Shown: positions 61,810-64,000 of the stretch, piece after piece
Layout: every line of letters starts with the position of its first letter
How positions within the stretch are numbered: position 1 is the first letter of the stretch
Assembly: GCA_945861965.1 (NCBI GenBank)
Contig: CAMAWM010000006.1
Span: forward strand, 1-64,000
Direction: 5' to 3'
Source of the DNA: Chitinophaga pinensis
Lineage (GTDB): Bacteria > Bacteroidota > Bacteroidia > UKL13-3
DNA length: 64,000 nt
The notes under the pieces: generated by a model
The model's input: the letters and a program-made list of their open reading frames with translations, nothing else
What the model was told of the DNA's origin: nothing
Database searches by the model: none
Program-made: the position numbers and the translations under genes

Positions 61810-62838
61810 ATGACACCTAAAGAACAACAAATGGCTGACATATTAACCTCTGCCATTAAGGGAAATAATTTGATTGAGTTCAAATACGACAACGAATATA
61901 GGACTGTCGAACCTTTTTTATTTGGGGAGTTATATAATGTAAAACAATCATTTGAACAAGAGGGCAAATATGCATTAAGGGCTTGGCTTGTAAGGGGGTA
62001 TTCAAGTTTACCTGTCGACATTAGACCAGGTGATCGATGGAGAAAATATGAATTTAAAAGAATTATGGACATTACAATCTTAAATGAGACTTATAAAATT
62101 GTACGACCATTGTATAACCCCAATGACCAAGAATTTAAGAGAATTAATTATCGAATAAATGTGTATATTACTAAACTAGAGGCAAATATAGATGCCTATA
62201 TTAATGAAATAAATAAAACAAACTATTGCACTTTTGATGCTGATAAAATTCAAACAATTATTAAAGAATTAGTGCTTGCAAAAGATTTACCCCTTGAAAA
62301 AATGCAAGTCGCTTTTGATAAGTTGAAAAAAGAAACTGATGCCGACATACTTAAAATTGGTTCAGAATACGCAGGTGGTATTGTTATTTATTTGGATAAA
62401 ACAGGCAATCACGGTTTAGTATGTTCTGATGAATATTTTGGAGTAGCTATTTGGGGTGGTGATGGATTAATTGGTGCTAATGGTAATGGTATTGCTGATG
62501 GATCGGGTATGGCCAATACAAAAAAAATTGTAGAATTAGCAAGTTGGTATATTGAAAAAAGTTGGTTCAACACTACCAAAACACCCGCCCCAACCGCAGC
62601 ACGAATATGTTTAGAATCAAATTACAATAACTATAATGATTGGTACTTACCTACCAAAAAAGAGCTGAATTTAATATATCTAAACAAAGATAAGGTTGGC
62701 AGTTTTGCAAATTACAACTATTGGAGTTCCACCGAGTACAATAAATTCTACGCGTGGATACAGTACTTCAATAATGGCGAACAGAACTACGGCAGCAAGG
62801 ACAACGAATACAATGTTCGGGCTGTGAGGGCTTTTTAA
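61810..62838 (+). CDS. WYL-like N-terminal domain fused to DUF1566/C-type-lectin-like C-terminal domain; candidate DGR variable protein
   Basis: N-term LIEFKYDNEYRTVEPFLFGELYN...ALRAWLVRGYSS...YKIVRPLYNPNDQEFKRINYRI; C-term GGIVIYLDKTGNHGLVCSDE...DWYLPTKKELNLIYLNKDKVGSFANYNYWSSTEYNKFYAWIQYFNNGEQNYGSKDNEYNVRAVRAF. Confidence 0.83.
   Translation: MTPKEQQMADILTSAIKGNNLIEFKYDNEYRTVEPFLFGELYNVKQSFEQEGKYALRAWLVRGYSSLPVDIRPGDRWRKYEFKRIMDITILNETYKIVRPLYNPNDQEFKRINYRINVYITKLEANIDAYINEINKTNYCTFDADKIQTIIKELVLAKDLPLEKMQVAFDKLKKETDADILKIGSEYAGGIVIYLDKTGNHGLVCSDEYFGVAIWGGDGLIGANGNGIADGSGMANTKKIVELASWYIEKSWFNTTKTPAPTAARICLESNYNNYNDWYLPTKKELNLIYLNKDKVGSFANYNYWSSTEYNKFYAWIQYFNNGEQNYGSKDNEYNVRAVRAF
62713..62838 (+). 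other. Candidate DGR variable region with invariant 3' end (IMH-like)
   Basis: Asn/Tyr-rich C-terminus (8 N and 7 Y in the last 42 residues), mostly C-ending AAC/TAC codons unlike the AT-rich surroundings, fixed GTTCGGGCTGTGAGGGCTTTTTAA end. Confidence 0.55.
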
Positions 62839-62865
62839 AATTTATCAATTTAACTATTTTAAATA

Positions 62866-62878
62866 ACCGCGTAGCGGT
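62866..62878. repeat. Short GC-rich hairpin 27 nt after the variable-protein stop
   Basis: ACCGC-GTA-GCGGT. Confidence 0.6.
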
Positions 62879-63013
62879 CGAATTTTTGCAGGTAAAAAGA
62901 ACTACGATTATTGGCGACAAATTTTTGAACACGGAAAAACATTAGACAATGTTCCCGTTTTAGCAAAACCAATAAACTATGTTGAAATGATAAAACCTTT
63001 GACCGATGACTAA
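62867..63013 (+). pseudogene. Orphan C-terminal coding fragment without upstream start
   Basis: Open frame PRSGRIFAGKKNYDYWRQIFEHGKTLDNVPVLAKPINYVEMIKPLTDD* directly after in-frame TAA at 62864; no ATG near the 5' end. Confidence 0.5.
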
Positions 63014-63031
63014 AAGCCGGACGCATAACAC

Positions 63032-63148
63032 GGGTTTGCGAAAGCGGGGTTTCGTGATCCACAGACAGTTTTGTGCTCCGAAACCAGTCTGAACTCAAAG
63101 CCTTTTTCCTGAACCTTTTGAGCTTACCTATGTTTAATCGCAAAACCC
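63032..63148. repeat. 117-nt branched imperfect palindrome
   Basis: Outer arms GGGTTTGCGA / TCGCAAAACCC; internal hairpins GGTTTCG...CGAAACC and CTCAAA...TTTGAG. Confidence 0.6.
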
Positions 63149-63218
63149 ATCTTACGATGTGAATAGAGATTATAAATGAATTTTCCTGCCTTGTTTTTTC
63201 GTATTAAATTCGCCCAAA

Positions 63219-64000
63219 ATGAATTTAGAAAACATTTGCCATCAAACCTGCGCTCTTGCAAAACAAGCAGGTGAATTTATAAGGAAAGAATCAACCCGTT
63301 TTAAGCAAACCGATGTTGAAATAAAAAGTTTCAATCAATTGGTTTCGTATGTAGATAAAACTGCTGAAGAAATACTGGTACAAGGATTGAAAACAATTTT
63401 TCCGGAAGCCGGGTTTATTACCGAAGAAAAAACAATTGCAACAGAAGAAAAAGAATGGATGTGGGTAGTTGATCCGCTTGATGGCACAACTAATTTTGTA
63501 CATCAAATTCCGGTTTACAGTGTCAGTATTGGATTGTTGCAAAATAAAAAACCCATGCTTGGTGTGGTGTATGAAATAAATAGAGATGAACTATTTTATG
63601 CAAGCAAAGAGAGTAAAGCATTTTTGAATGGCGTAGAAATTAATGTAAAACAAAACCATGATTTAAGTAAATCCTTGCTTGCTACCGGATTTCCGTATTA
63701 CGATTTTGAAGTGATGCCAAAATATATACATGCATTGCAAAGACTGATGCGCGAATCGCAAGGCATGCGCAGATTAGGAAGCGCAGCAGTAGATTTGGCG
63801 TATGTTGCATGTGGCCGTTTTGATGCATTTTTCGAATATGGATTAAGTCCTTGGGATGTTGCAGGTGGCGCTTTGATTGTTGAAAGAGCAGGGGGTAAAT
63901 TATCTTCTTTTTATGGCGATGATAATTTTATTTTTGGCAAAACTATTATTGCTTCATCCGCTAATTTGTACACTGATTTTTTCAACGTAATTGATGAGAG
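63219..64000 (+). CDS. suhB: Inositol monophosphatase family protein (3' end beyond window)
   Basis: FPEAGFITEEKTIATEEKEWMWVVDPLDGTTNFVHQIPVYSVSIGLLQNKKPMLGVVYE; RRLGSAAVDLAYVACGRFDAFFEYGLSPWDVAGGALIVERAGG. Confidence 0.93.
   Translation, partial: MNLENICHQTCALAKQAGEFIRKESTRFKQTDVEIKSFNQLVSYVDKTAEEILVQGLKTIFPEAGFITEEKTIATEEKEWMWVVDPLDGTTNFVHQIPVYSVSIGLLQNKKPMLGVVYEINRDELFYASKESKAFLNGVEINVKQNHDLSKSLLATGFPYYDFEVMPKYIHALQRLMRESQGMRRLGSAAVDLAYVACGRFDAFFEYGLSPWDVAGGALIVERAGGKLSSFYGDDNFIFGKTIIASSANLYTDFFNVIDE

Noticed and set aside
62859-63143. 94-aa ORF on - strand across the palindrome
   Set aside because: Reads through the hairpin, the coding fragment and the inverted repeats; basic, low-plausibility sequence.

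Overview
AT-rich Bacteroidota-type chromosomal window dominated by housekeeping genes: pdhA (partial), tdk, menB/menD, fabG, greA, panD, polA, a purF-like gene, prs, rplY, the atpB-E-F-H-A-G block, Mrp/NifU, tRNA-Gln and a suhB-like gene (partial). It also carries outer-membrane and type IX secretion (T9SS) genes: a TonB receptor, large secreted protein and PorV-like cluster; a TonB receptor flanked by two HmuY-like proteins; and a T9SS-sorted endonuclease I. No IS element or CRISPR array was seen. The most interesting region is the right-hand accessory segment (about 61.8-63.2 kb). There, a WYL-like N-terminal domain is fused to a DUF1566/C-type-lectin-like C-terminus that ends in a motif resembling a diversity-generating-retroelement (DGR) variable region. 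A small GC-rich hairpin follows, then an orphan C-terminal coding fragment, then a 117-nt branched palindromic element. No reverse transcriptase, avd or template repeat is visible in the window. A second candidate is a short secreted-peptide gene at 25.55 kb, interrupted by one in-frame TGA, with its own terminator, next to a secreted CxxC protein. All calls come from reading the sequence and translations; no database search was run.
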